Positions 18,048 to 23,506 of a stretch of DNA of 25,645 nucleotides are shown here, one piece after another. The stretch covers positions 1 to 25,645 of the IMG/VR virus record IMGVR_UViG_3300048037_000865; one strand, given 5' to 3'. The notes under the pieces are model-generated. The model saw nothing but the letters and a program-made list of their open reading frames with translations. It did no database searches and was not told the DNA's origin. Every line of letters starts with the position of its first letter. Position 1 is the stretch's first letter. The position numbers were made by a program, and so were the translations under genes. The DNA is from a virus.

Positions 18048-18079
18048 GTAATATACGAATGTAATCTGGGGGATCCAAA
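18048..18079 (-). promoter_or_regulatory. Bacteroidota-type promoter for the HD/sigma operon
   Basis: On the coding strand: TTTG (18079-18076), exactly 20 nt ending TTCG, then TATATTAC (18055-18048). The start codon is at 18028. The known Bacteroidota consensus is TTTG at -33 and TAnnTTTG at -7. A 17-nt stretch around the -33 (18064-18080) is identical to that of the promoter at 19649-19680. Confidence 0.7.
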
Positions 18080-18090
18080 TTGTCTTTATT

Positions 18091-18140
18091 TTATCCAACG
18101 TTATCTAACGTTATTGCCTTTCACCTTTTTTTATCCTACG
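18091..18140. repeat. Three phased 10-bp repeats upstream of the operon promoter
   Basis: Copies TTATCCAACG (18091-18100), TTATCTAACG (18101-18110) and TTATCCTACG (18131-18140). Starts differ by 10 and 30 bp, so all face the same side of the helix. They begin 11 bp upstream of the -33 box at 18076-18079 and look like activator or repressor sites. Confidence 0.55.
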
Positions 18141-18173
18141 TTTTTTCAAACCCCGTGATGGGAACGTAATAGA

Positions 18174-18617
18174 TTAAGATTTCGACTCCAAATTATTTTT
18201 AAGATATTTTTGAATTTTTACTAGAAAAGCGCATTTTTCATACTCTTCTCGTTCTTCAAAGAAAGATATTGATAATTTTAACGATGTATCTAGATAATCA
18301 TCATGTTGAATTATTAAACTGCCTTGCCATACTTCATCATCTATTTTACAATCTTTAATATAACTCCAGGCTCTATGATGTGCTATATATTCTCCTACTT
18401 CTTCCATTTCCTCCATCCCAAAATCATCTTCAGGAGTCTTAAACATATTAATCATTTTTTTTTGAAATACATGCTGATTTAAAACAATTTTTTTAAACAT
18501 TCCAACTTTATAGGTTGGTGTTTTTTCAAAATCAGCCATATTAATAGTAGAGGGTGGCTCATCAGTGTATTTTTTATCATCACCTCCAAATAGATTAAAT
18601 ATATGATTAATGTTCAT
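18174..18617 (-). CDS. Conserved-looking phage protein, 147 aa
   Basis: I chose the ATG at 18617 (MNINHIFNLFGGDDKKY) rather than one 13 codons upstream, because the upstream extension lies inside a promoter (18626-18657). The C-terminal half reads EYIAHHRAWSYIKDCKIDDE and later LKLSISFFEEREEYEKCAFL, a helical pattern (YFExxEEYEKCAFLxKIQ) I recall from hypothetical proteins of marine T4-like phages. No catalytic motif or membrane segment is seen. It is monocistronic between a terminator upstream and the repeat-bearing operator region downstream. The -7 box is 8 nt from the ATG, so the transcript would be almost leaderless. Confidence 0.65.
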   Translation of the reverse strand: MNINHIFNLFGGDDKKYTDEPPSTINMADFEKTPTYKVGMFKKIVLNQHVFQKKMINMFKTPEDDFGMEEMEEVGEYIAHHRAWSYIKDCKIDDEVWQGSLIIQHDDYLDTSLKLSISFFEEREEYEKCAFLVKIQKYLKNNLESKS

Positions 18618-18625
18618 ATCGGTAA

Positions 18626-18657
18626 TAAATATAATAAAAAAAATAGGGCATAGCAAA
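18626..18657 (-). promoter_or_regulatory. Promoter for the 147-aa gene
   Basis: Coding strand: TTTG (18657-18654), 20 nt, TATATTTA (18633-18626). The start codon at 18617 is 8 nt beyond the -7 box. The TTTG lies within the T-rich tail of the upstream terminator, so terminator and promoter overlap. Confidence 0.6.
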
Positions 18658-18683
18658 TTAAAAAAGCCCCTATTAAGGGGCCT
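18655..18683 (-). terminator. Rho-independent terminator after the T9SS gene
   Basis: Coding strand stem GCCCC (18681-18677) / GGGGC (18670-18666) with loop TTAATA, followed by TTTTTTAATTT. It is 35 nt after the stop of the secreted FISUMP/T9SS gene, isolating it from the genes downstream. Confidence 0.8.
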
Positions 18684-18717
18684 AGTGTAATTAAAAATTA
18701 AAAAAATAAAATAAAAA

Positions 18718-19623
18718 TTATTCTTTAAATATTTTAACCTCTTTAGTTACATTTGGTGTTACTAATTTAAGAATATAAATTCCTTTTTTAAAATCTTGTA
18801 AATTTATTTGTAAACTATTATATACACCTAATAATATCCCATTAAGATTATATAATTTAGCAAAAATTAAATCTTCAGTATCTATGTTAATAAAATTACT
18901 AGTTGGGTTTGGGTATACATTTATTTCGATATTATCAATATAATTAATTCCAACAAAATTCCCATCTTTAATACACCTAATAGCATTTCCATTACTTGGA
19001 TTCCAAGAACCTACTCCAACTTCATCATAATCACTATCTAAATACATTCCAAAAGCATTATTAGATATATTAGAAGAAGGATCAATATCATAAGTATTAG
19101 ACCAATACCCAACACTAAATCCTAGATTATAAATTAAACTATCTTCTCTATAACCTGTAGGATATCCATTAAACCCATATATATCAATACCACTTCCATT
19201 ATTTAACCATCCACCTATAGATTTTAACACAATACCTGATTCTAAAGGGTGATCTTGTTCTAAATAACTCCTTAAAGTATCAAAATCACTTTCAGTAGGC
19301 ACCAACCATCCTACAGGACAAACATTTCTAGAATCATGAGCAACATAAAAATTATATAATAAACCATTATTTAATTCCCAATTAGCAATTGATAGACTAT
19401 CATTAAATTCATGTACATAAGCTGGAGTGGTAGAATTTGCTAAACTACCGTTTGTCATCCATTGAATAGTATCTCCGTTTTGAAATCTAGTTGTTTTTAG
19501 ATTTGAAGACATCCATTCTTGATGATTTATTATTGTTGTATTGTAAATATTTCCATTAATATCAGTAACAGTTTGACTTAATATTGAAAGAGGAAATAAA
19601 AGAGATATTATAACTTTTTTCAT
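18718..19623 (-). CDS. Secreted FISUMP-domain protein with type IX secretion C-terminal sorting domain, 301 aa
   Basis: Residues 1-16 are a signal peptide (MKKVIISLLFPLSILS). Residues about 20-219 match the Fibrobacter succinogenes major paralogous (FISUMP) fold, related to DUF1566: HQEWMSSNLKTTRF, LLYNFYVA, CPVGWLVPTESDFDTL, GYPTGYRE, YWSNT, NAFGMYL and finally GNAIRCIKD. Residues about 232-301 are a type A T9SS sorting domain: IEINVYPNPTSNFINID, LYNLNG, FKKGIYILKL and KEVKIFKE. Such tails direct proteins through the outer membrane, where they are cut and often anchored to the cell surface. So the phage appears to place a host-type surface protein on its host. It has its own promoter and terminator and is a typical moron. 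Role could be blocking superinfection or changing adhesion. Confidence 0.88.
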   Translation of the reverse strand: MKKVIISLLFPLSILSQTVTDINGNIYNTTIINHQEWMSSNLKTTRFQNGDTIQWMTNGSLANSTTPAYVHEFNDSLSIANWELNNGLLYNFYVAHDSRNVCPVGWLVPTESDFDTLRSYLEQDHPLESGIVLKSIGGWLNNGSGIDIYGFNGYPTGYREDSLIYNLGFSVGYWSNTYDIDPSSNISNNAFGMYLDSDYDEVGVGSWNPSNGNAIRCIKDGNFVGINYIDNIEINVYPNPTSNFINIDTEDLIFAKLYNLNGILLGVYNSLQINLQDFKKGIYILKLVTPNVTKEVKIFKE

Positions 19624-19648
19624 GACCTTTATTTTTTAATTTATGTCA

Positions 19649-19680
19649 TAAATATACGAACCCTATCTGGGGGATCCAAA
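19649..19680 (-). promoter_or_regulatory. Promoter for the T9SS gene
   Basis: Coding strand: TTTG (19680-19677), 20 nt ending TTCG, TATATTTA (19656-19649), then a 25-nt leader ending AAAGGTC before the ATG at 19623. The box and leader are nearly identical to those at 21679-21736. Confidence 0.75.
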
Positions 19681-19708
19681 TATTATTTAAAAAAAAGTTA
19701 ATTGTTTA

Positions 19709-20014
19709 TCACCAAGGAGTTCCTGCAACGATCCCACTTCCACTCGCCATAACATTTATAATTGCTACATTTTTGGATTCCATCTCAGATTGGGATACTT
19801 TAGCAAATAACCAAGATTTACAAATATCCTCAGTTAAACTATTATAAGATATATAACCTTCATCTCCTTCTGAAATATTATCAAGTGGAAGTTCTTTTCC
19901 TGATATTTTGTTAGAATGTAAATTATCAACAGATGATAAAGTCCATACTAAAGAAGTAACAATATCACTTCCATCATTTCTTTTAAGGGTGTCTATTGAC
20001 CAAGTATGTGTCAT
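19709..20014 (-). CDS. DUF7936-like phage protein, 101 aa
   Basis: The opening MTHTWSIDTLKRND and the ending GSGIVAGTPW, with a LTEDICKSWLFAKVS segment between, match a small family (DUF7936, from memory) that is widespread in phages, where members begin MTHTWxIxxLK and end xxGxPW. Its function is unknown; it is usually found near structural genes. It has a late-type motif 16 nt before the ATG, so it is likely expressed late even though it lies among accessory genes. Confidence 0.65.
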   Translation of the reverse strand: MTHTWSIDTLKRNDGSDIVTSLVWTLSSVDNLHSNKISGKELPLDNISEGDEGYISYNSLTEDICKSWLFAKVSQSEMESKNVAIINVMASGSGIVAGTPW

Positions 20015-20030
20015 GTTATTTGATTTTGGT

Positions 20031-20039
20031 TATAAATAT
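20031..20039 (-). promoter_or_regulatory. Late-type promoter motif ATATTTATA
   Basis: Exact 9-mer copy 16 nt before the ATG of the DUF7936-like gene; no -33 box at 20 nt. A 6-bp hairpin (ATCTCA at 20053-20058, TGAGAT at 20065-20070) lies just upstream on the coding strand. Confidence 0.5.
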
Positions 20040-20106
20040 GTAAAATTTCCCTATCTCAATATAATGAGATTAAAAAAGGCTACAATTTATTAGTAGTTAA
20101 AGGGAA

Positions 20107-20247
20107 TTAACTTAAATTTTTATATTCTTTTTCTAATTGTTCTAGCGCTTGAAAGTATTCTGCTTTTTCAAGTTTGGTAAGATTTGCGTACCATTTAGGG
20201 AAATCTCCTCCTTTAATTTTTAACAACTCTTCTTTTAGGTCTCTCAT
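20107..20247 (-). CDS. Small protein, 46 aa
   Basis: Read directly from the sequence: it begins MRDLKEELLKIKGGDFPKWY and continues ANLTKLEKAEYFQALEQLEK. The coding strand carries a purine-rich stretch and the gene lies 9 bases after the T5orf172 gene. Short, helical and charged with a WYANLTKLEKAEY core that looks like a small helical domain. No function recognised; it reads as the last gene of the lipoprotein operon. Confidence 0.5.
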   Translation of the reverse strand: MRDLKEELLKIKGGDFPKWYANLTKLEKAEYFQALEQLEKEYKNLS

Positions 20248-20256
20248 TTTTAGGTT

Positions 20257-20727
20257 TTATTTATAATGTTTTCCAAGTTTTTCAATTGCCTCTTGTGCTT
20301 CAACCAACGGTATATCAAAAAACTCCCGTTGTTGATTCACGCGATAGGTTGCTAATTCTTCGTGGACTTCTCTTTCTAGTTGCTCACCATTAAAACATTG
20401 AAATGCCCATTCTACTTTATATGGTAAAGCTACTCCCGTGGAAGCACTAATTTGTTTAGCCCTTACCTCTGGTTCGTTTTTTGTGTACCCTATTTTAAGA
20501 ATATTGGGTAATGTAGGATTTGATAATATATAAACCCATTGATCAGCATCACCTCTGTTAGCATATATGTCTTTACGTCTTGAGGTGTAATATGTTATTT
20601 TATCCCATCCATCTTCATCTTCTGTTTTAGTGTAAAATCGGATAGGTGAATCTAGTAGGTCTTCTTCTAAACTAAAATATTTGGATGCTTTTTCTTCAGT
20701 TATTTTTTTAATATTAGGTTTAGACAT
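20257..20727 (-). CDS. T5orf172/MUG113-type GIY-YIG-superfamily protein, 156 aa
   Basis: Residues about 64-150 form the T5orf172 domain: WVYILSNPTLPNILKIGYTK carries the two signature strands (YIL, KIG), R89 lies in the next helix (EVRAKQIS), and a LEREVHEELATYRV helix holds the Glu and His, followed by REFFDIPLVEAQEAI. Members are phage and host proteins related to GIY-YIG nucleases and are often fused to DNA-binding or anti-repressor domains; here about 60 N-terminal residues have no recognised domain. It shares one base (TAATG) with the 91-aa gene. Base composition is visibly less AT-rich than the structural genes. Nuclease activity is plausible but untested. Confidence 0.8.
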   Translation of the reverse strand: MSKPNIKKITEEKASKYFSLEEDLLDSPIRFYTKTEDEDGWDKITYYTSRRKDIYANRGDADQWVYILSNPTLPNILKIGYTKNEPEVRAKQISASTGVALPYKVEWAFQCFNGEQLEREVHEELATYRVNQQREFFDIPLVEAQEAIEKLGKHYK

Positions 20728-21002
20728 TATCGCATTTTTTGTGAACGTGCATTACGTTCGGTTAAAACTTTACTTGAAACAATTTTATTATTATTTTTTG
20801 GTGTAACTTTTCGATTGGTTCCATAAGCATATAAGGGACCTTCATACTCCTCACCTTGTATTCTTCTTTTACCATCGAATGATCTAAAATCAGTTGGGGT
20901 AACTCTGTGCCATCTGGATAATCCTGGCATGTATATTTCTAAATGTTTAGCCTCATTAAAGAGGTATTCCATTTTTTCTATATCACCTGTTTTTTCACTC
21001 AT
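20727..21002 (-). CDS. Hypothetical phage protein, 91 aa
   Basis: The sequence contains PGLSRWHRVTPTDFRSFDGK and EEYEGPLYAYGTN, which suggests a compact, aromatic-rich domain followed by a basic tail (KVTPKNNNKIVSSKVLTERN, ending RSQKMR). No family is recognised. The ATG is one base after the stop of the lipoprotein gene and the gene overlaps the T5orf172 gene by one base, so the three form an operon from promoter 21705-21736. Confidence 0.55.
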   Translation of the reverse strand: MSEKTGDIEKMEYLFNEAKHLEIYMPGLSRWHRVTPTDFRSFDGKRRIQGEEYEGPLYAYGTNRKVTPKNNNKIVSSKVLTERNARSQKMR

Positions 21003-21003
21003 G

Positions 21004-21678
21004 TTATATAACGTTTATTGTGAATTGAAATGTTTCGATTTGCTCATCCCCAAAATGAGAATTATTATAATGAACTTTAATAAAAACATTTATTTGATCA
21101 CCTACCATTTCATCATCAAGTAGAAAATTTTGGGTTGGGTTATAATTATATCTTGAATGTGAACCTATTATAGTTGGAGCATAAGGACAAGTTGTACAAA
21201 AATGCATAGGTATTTGATATCCAGCTATATTGTATGGTGGATGAGAAGCAATTAAATCATTCATTGTGTAAGTATAATTACCTATTGGAATTGGAGTTGA
21301 TAAAGTATTATCATTGAACCAACCTAAATATGAATATTGTGGTATGGTAAAACTTAATGAATCAAATACTACCCAATAATCTGAGTCATACATGCAGTCT
21401 ATTTGTGGTACATCATTAATCTCAACATAATCCCCTTCCATTTTTTCTAATTGACCTGTTATTTGGAAGTAATTTAAACCATCCCATGCTATATTATATT
21501 CACCATTTGAACTTGGGTTTATAGCTTGCCCTTTATATATTATTTGAAATGTGGAATTACAATCTCCATCAGGACAGGGGGAACCTTGGATTGTATCAAT
21601 TTTTTTACATGATGGAGCAAATATTAGTGATAATATGAGCGCTAAAAATAGTAATATTGTTTTTGTTGAATTGTTCAT
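21004..21678 (-). CDS. Phage-encoded Bacteroidota-type lipoprotein, 224 aa
   Basis: The N-terminus MNNSTKTILLFLALILSLIF followed by APSCKK is a lipoprotein signal; Cys24 would be lipidated and the SCKK form is typical of flavobacterial lipoproteins. The mature part has further cysteines at CPDGDC and CTTCPY and another at IDCMYDSDYW, suggesting disulphides or metal binding, and is rich in beta-prone Tyr/Ile/Asn segments. No known domain is recognised. It has its own promoter and leader, almost the same as those of the T9SS gene. Surface lipoproteins of phages commonly block superinfection or change host surface properties; that role is inferred here. Confidence 0.8.
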   Translation of the reverse strand: MNNSTKTILLFLALILSLIFAPSCKKIDTIQGSPCPDGDCNSTFQIIYKGQAINPSSNGEYNIAWDGLNYFQITGQLEKMEGDYVEINDVPQIDCMYDSDYWVVFDSLSFTIPQYSYLGWFNDNTLSTPIPIGNYTYTMNDLIASHPPYNIAGYQIPMHFCTTCPYAPTIIGSHSRYNYNPTQNFLLDDEMVGDQINVFIKVHYNNSHFGDEQIETFQFTINVI

Positions 21679-21704
21679 AACCTTTATTTTATTAATTTAT
21701 GTCA

Positions 21705-21736
21705 TAAATATACGAACCCTATTTGGCTCCTCCAAG
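21705..21736 (-). promoter_or_regulatory. Promoter for the lipoprotein operon
   Basis: Coding strand: CTTG (21736-21733), 20 nt ending TTCG, TATATTTA (21712-21705), then a 26-nt leader to the ATG at 21678. Confidence 0.7.
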
Positions 21737-21753
21737 CATTTTTATGAGAGTCT

Positions 21754-22098
21754 TTAAGAAATAGGTCCTAGTTGTGTGCGATTGTCAAATTCTACAGTAT
21801 TTGCTGCTCCTCCGTTTAGTGAAACTTCTACTTTACCTGCTCCTCTTAGTGTTATTAAACCTCCTGGAATGTTTGCTCCTGGTGTGAATACTATTGATGA
21901 AGAACCTTCTGGGATTGATATTGCCATTTGGTAGTCTCTTACTACTATAGCTTCTCTTTGTATGTTTGTTAGGGTTCCAAAAGTAGTTCCTAAAAAATAT
22001 TTTTCAAGGAAGTTAGCAGGGTAGGGTTGATTTTCAGGTTGTGTTTCTAAAACTACATATCCTCCTTGTCCAGTGTTGTTAAATGATAGTGTTGCCAT
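21754..22098 (-). CDS. Small beta-rich phage protein, 114 aa
   Basis: It begins MATLSFNNTGQGGYVVLETQ and ends VEFDNRTQLGPIS. The middle (MAISIPEGSSSIVFTPGANI, then LITLRGAGKVEVSLNGG) is a run of alternating strands and Gly turns, as in capsid-decoration or fibre-head domains. No signal peptide, membrane segment or cysteine. It follows the 66-aa gene by 11 bases and a late-type motif variant lies 3 nt before its ATG. A virion component is likely but not shown. Confidence 0.55.
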   Translation of the reverse strand: MATLSFNNTGQGGYVVLETQPENQPYPANFLEKYFLGTTFGTLTNIQREAIVVRDYQMAISIPEGSSSIVFTPGANIPGGLITLRGAGKVEVSLNGGAANTVEFDNRTQLGPIS

Positions 22099-22101
22099 GG
22101 T

Positions 22102-22110
22102 GATAAATAT
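22102..22110 (-). promoter_or_regulatory. Late-type motif variant ATATTTATC
   Basis: One mismatch to the 9-mer found before late genes, and only 3 nt from the ATG at 22098, so it would act only through a leaderless transcript, or in translation. It overlaps the stop codon of the 66-aa gene by one base. Confidence 0.3.
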
Positions 22111-22310
22111 TATCTACCCCAAGGAAGATTTTTAAGTATTATAATAATGGCAGCAGGCCATACTATTATTATGAATATTCTTGTGAATGTGTCGTATTCT
22201 ATTTTTTCTTGTAGTTCAAATTCAATTTTTTTTGTATACATTAGTAAATGCATGTCTAGTAGAAACATTATAATGATTCCAATTAGTAAATAGTATAGTA
22301 TAAACATCAT
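22110..22310 (-). CDS. Two-membrane-segment small protein, 66 aa
   Basis: Two hydrophobic segments, about residues 3-24 (ILYYLLIGIIIMFLLDMHLL) and 44-59 (RIFIIIVWPAAIIIIL), are joined by a charged linker (TKKIEFELQEKIEYD). Small proteins with this plan are common in marine phages without known function; a holin or membrane-signalling role cannot be told apart from sequence. Expressed from promoter 22321-22352, whose -7 box is 10 nt from the ATG, with the 114-aa gene following. Confidence 0.55.
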   Translation of the reverse strand: MMFILYYLLIGIIIMFLLDMHLLMYTKKIEFELQEKIEYDTFTRIFIIIVWPAAIIIILKNLPWGR

Positions 22311-22320
22311 ATCTTTTACA

Positions 22321-22352
22321 TAAATATACGAAAATTGGATGGGGGAGCCAAG
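22321..22352 (-). promoter_or_regulatory. Promoter for the 66-aa/114-aa genes
   Basis: Coding strand: CTTG (22352-22349), 20 nt ending TTCG, TATATTTA (22328-22321). Confidence 0.7.
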
Positions 22353-22436
22353 TATTTCTCATGAGCTCTTTCTTCATATTATACACTTAACATACGTATA
22401 TACTTTCCATAACAATAAACCTTTTATTAAGAAAAA

Positions 22437-22468
22437 TTTGGGGGGTATGAACTCTTTTATTATATTAA
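22437..22468 (+). promoter_or_regulatory. Plus-strand promoter in the divergent region
   Basis: TTTG (22437-22440), exactly 20 nt starting GGGGG, TATATTAA (22461-22468). No gene follows closely; the next protein gene starts 260 bases on, so this may drive a small RNA or a long leader. Confidence 0.45.
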
Positions 22469-22474
22469 TCATAA

Positions 22475-22620
22475 CCTTGAATGGGGGATAAACAATAATA
22501 CCGAATATATAAGAAGCGAGTATTATAATATATTCCAGCATTTATATAGTAAGTAAGTTCATTGACATACTGAGGGAGATATTTATGTTATGTCATGTTA
22601 TCCTCCCCTATATTTTTAAT
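22475..22620 (+). ncRNA. Candidate small RNA between promoter and stem-loop
   Basis: Inferred from a promoter at 22437-22468 and a stem-loop at 22574-22607 (GGGAG-ATA paired with TAT-C-CTCCC, one bulge, 17-nt loop) followed by CTATATTTTTAAT. The stretch has no sensible ORF. Sequence family unknown; low confidence. Confidence 0.2.
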
Positions 22621-22698
22621 CGCTATGTTTCTTGTGTGGTGGATTATTATGTATTTTGTTCTGGAATATATGGATGGATGAGGCTAGGTTCTAGATAA

Positions 22699-22730
22699 TT
22701 TGGCTACCTTTAACCTTTTTTGTATATTAT
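22699..22730 (+). promoter_or_regulatory. Promoter for the GIY-YIG gene
   Basis: TTTG (22699-22702), 20 nt, TATATTAT (22723-22730). The -7 box overlaps the ATG at 22729 and ends just before the ATG at 22735, so the RNA may start at 22735 and be leaderless. Confidence 0.55.
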
Positions 22731-23259
22731 GGGTATGGCAAAAATATGTGGTAAATGTAAAAGTCCTCTTATAATAGGAGAAAATACAACAAAAGCACGT
22801 CTTAAAAATTATGATTTAACTTGTAAATCCTGTCTTAACAAATATAGCGCTAAAAGGAATAGAGCATTGTGGAAAAAGAGGAGTAGCGAATCTTTTCCTG
22901 GTGTTTATATGATATTTGAAGATAATATCTTAGTCTATATAGGTGAATCCTCCCGTGTTTATAATAGAATATGGGTCCACTTCCATACCTCTCCCAATAC
23001 CAAAAACGGGATTGGGGTGAAGAGCAAAGATAAACATAGATATGAGTGTGTTCAGTTATGTGTGGAAGAAAACTTACATAAACGTTTAGCAATAGAACTG
23101 GAGTTGGTTGGTGAATATAAACCTAAATATAATTCCCCATATAAAAATATATACCTAGATAATCCTAGTGTATATCCCCTTGTCGACGATGAGATTTTGT
23201 TAAAAGAGAGAGTTTTGGATTTTTTGGATTTTGATACTTTTATTATAAACGGGTTTTAA
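22729..23259 (+). CDS. Free-standing GIY-YIG endonuclease with N-terminal zinc finger, 176 aa
   Basis: It is on the opposite strand to almost every other gene. Four cysteines at 7, 10, 32 and 35 (CGKC, CKSC) form a zinc finger of the kind that binds DNA. The nuclease follows: G58-V59-Y60 (FPGVYMIF), Y70-I71-G72 (VYIGES), R80 in the first helix, a Glu in RLAIELELVGEY (E123 or E125) and N135 in KPKYNSPY. All core catalytic positions are present. Numbering is from the ATG at 22729; the real start may be 22735, six bases on. Such genes in phages are usually homing endonucleases that spread themselves into related genomes. Flanking long non-coding stretches suit a recent insertion. Codons differ from the structural genes. 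Confidence 0.8.
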   Translation: MGMAKICGKCKSPLIIGENTTKARLKNYDLTCKSCLNKYSAKRNRALWKKRSSESFPGVYMIFEDNILVYIGESSRVYNRIWVHFHTSPNTKNGIGVKSKDKHRYECVQLCVEENLHKRLAIELELVGEYKPKYNSPYKNIYLDNPSVYPLVDDEILLKERVLDFLDFDTFIINGF

Positions 23260-23275
23260 TCCCTTATTTTTTTAT
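23251..23275 (+). terminator. Possible weak terminator after the GIY-YIG gene
   Basis: GGG, a 7-nt loop holding the stop codon, CCC, then TTATTTTTTTAT. The stem is only 3 bp, so it may not fold in the cell. Confidence 0.25.
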
Positions 23276-23402
23276 AGATATAGGTATATACAACATCGAT
23301 GGTAAAGAGGTATACTTCTGTTAAACATACATCTACCTTTTTTTACCCGATATCCACACGTATATAGATACTTGCGCGTATGGGCTATATACAATATTAT
23401 GT

Positions 23403-23414
23403 GCGTACGTACGC
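23403..23414. repeat. 12-bp perfect palindrome
   Basis: GCGTACGTACGC, set in an alternating purine/pyrimidine run from 23398 and GC-rich against an AT-rich background. Could be a protein-binding site or Z-DNA-prone. Confidence 0.6.
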
Positions 23415-23433
23415 CGCCCGCAGCATTAAATAC

Positions 23434-23457
23434 TATGGTATAACATTCTATAGCATA
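23434..23457. repeat. Imperfect inverted repeat
   Basis: TATGGTATA (23434-23442) and TATAGCATA (23449-23457), arms matching at 8 of 9 positions with a 6-nt centre. Operator-like. Confidence 0.45.
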
Positions 23458-23506
23458 ATAAGGTAAATACTATAAATGTAAAGGGTAATATAGTTGTGAA
23501 TATATT

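Larger units (their letters stand above)
22311..22728. other. Divergent regulatory region
   Basis: No convincing protein gene. It holds a minus-strand promoter (22321-22352), two plus-strand promoters (22437-22468 and 22699-22730) and a stem-loop (22574-22607) followed by a T-rich run. It separates the minus-strand accessory genes from the plus-strand endonuclease. Confidence 0.6.

Noticed and set aside
18618-18656. N-terminal extension of the 147-aa protein (MLCPIFFIIFITD)
   Set aside because: These codons are the promoter spacer and -7 box; the hydrophobic stretch is a product of T-rich DNA rather than a membrane anchor.
19681-19735. Possible terminator after the DUF7936-like gene
   Set aside because: There is a run of eight T on the coding strand, but the only stem (CAGG/CTTG) is short and about 15 bases away.
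20071-20100. Possible terminator after the 46-aa gene
   Set aside because: A 4-bp CTAC/GTAG stem precedes six T; too weak to call.
22640-22680. Extra promoter-like match (TTTC, 20 nt, TATTTTGT)
   Set aside because: Both boxes deviate and no gene starts close to it.
22585-22698. 37-aa plus-strand frame (MLCHVILPYIFNRY...)
   Set aside because: It starts inside the stem-loop, has four Cys in random positions and ends where the next promoter begins.
22720-22728. TTG start three codons before the GIY-YIG ATG
   Set aside because: It lies inside the promoter; ATG at 22729 or 22735 fits the -7 box better.
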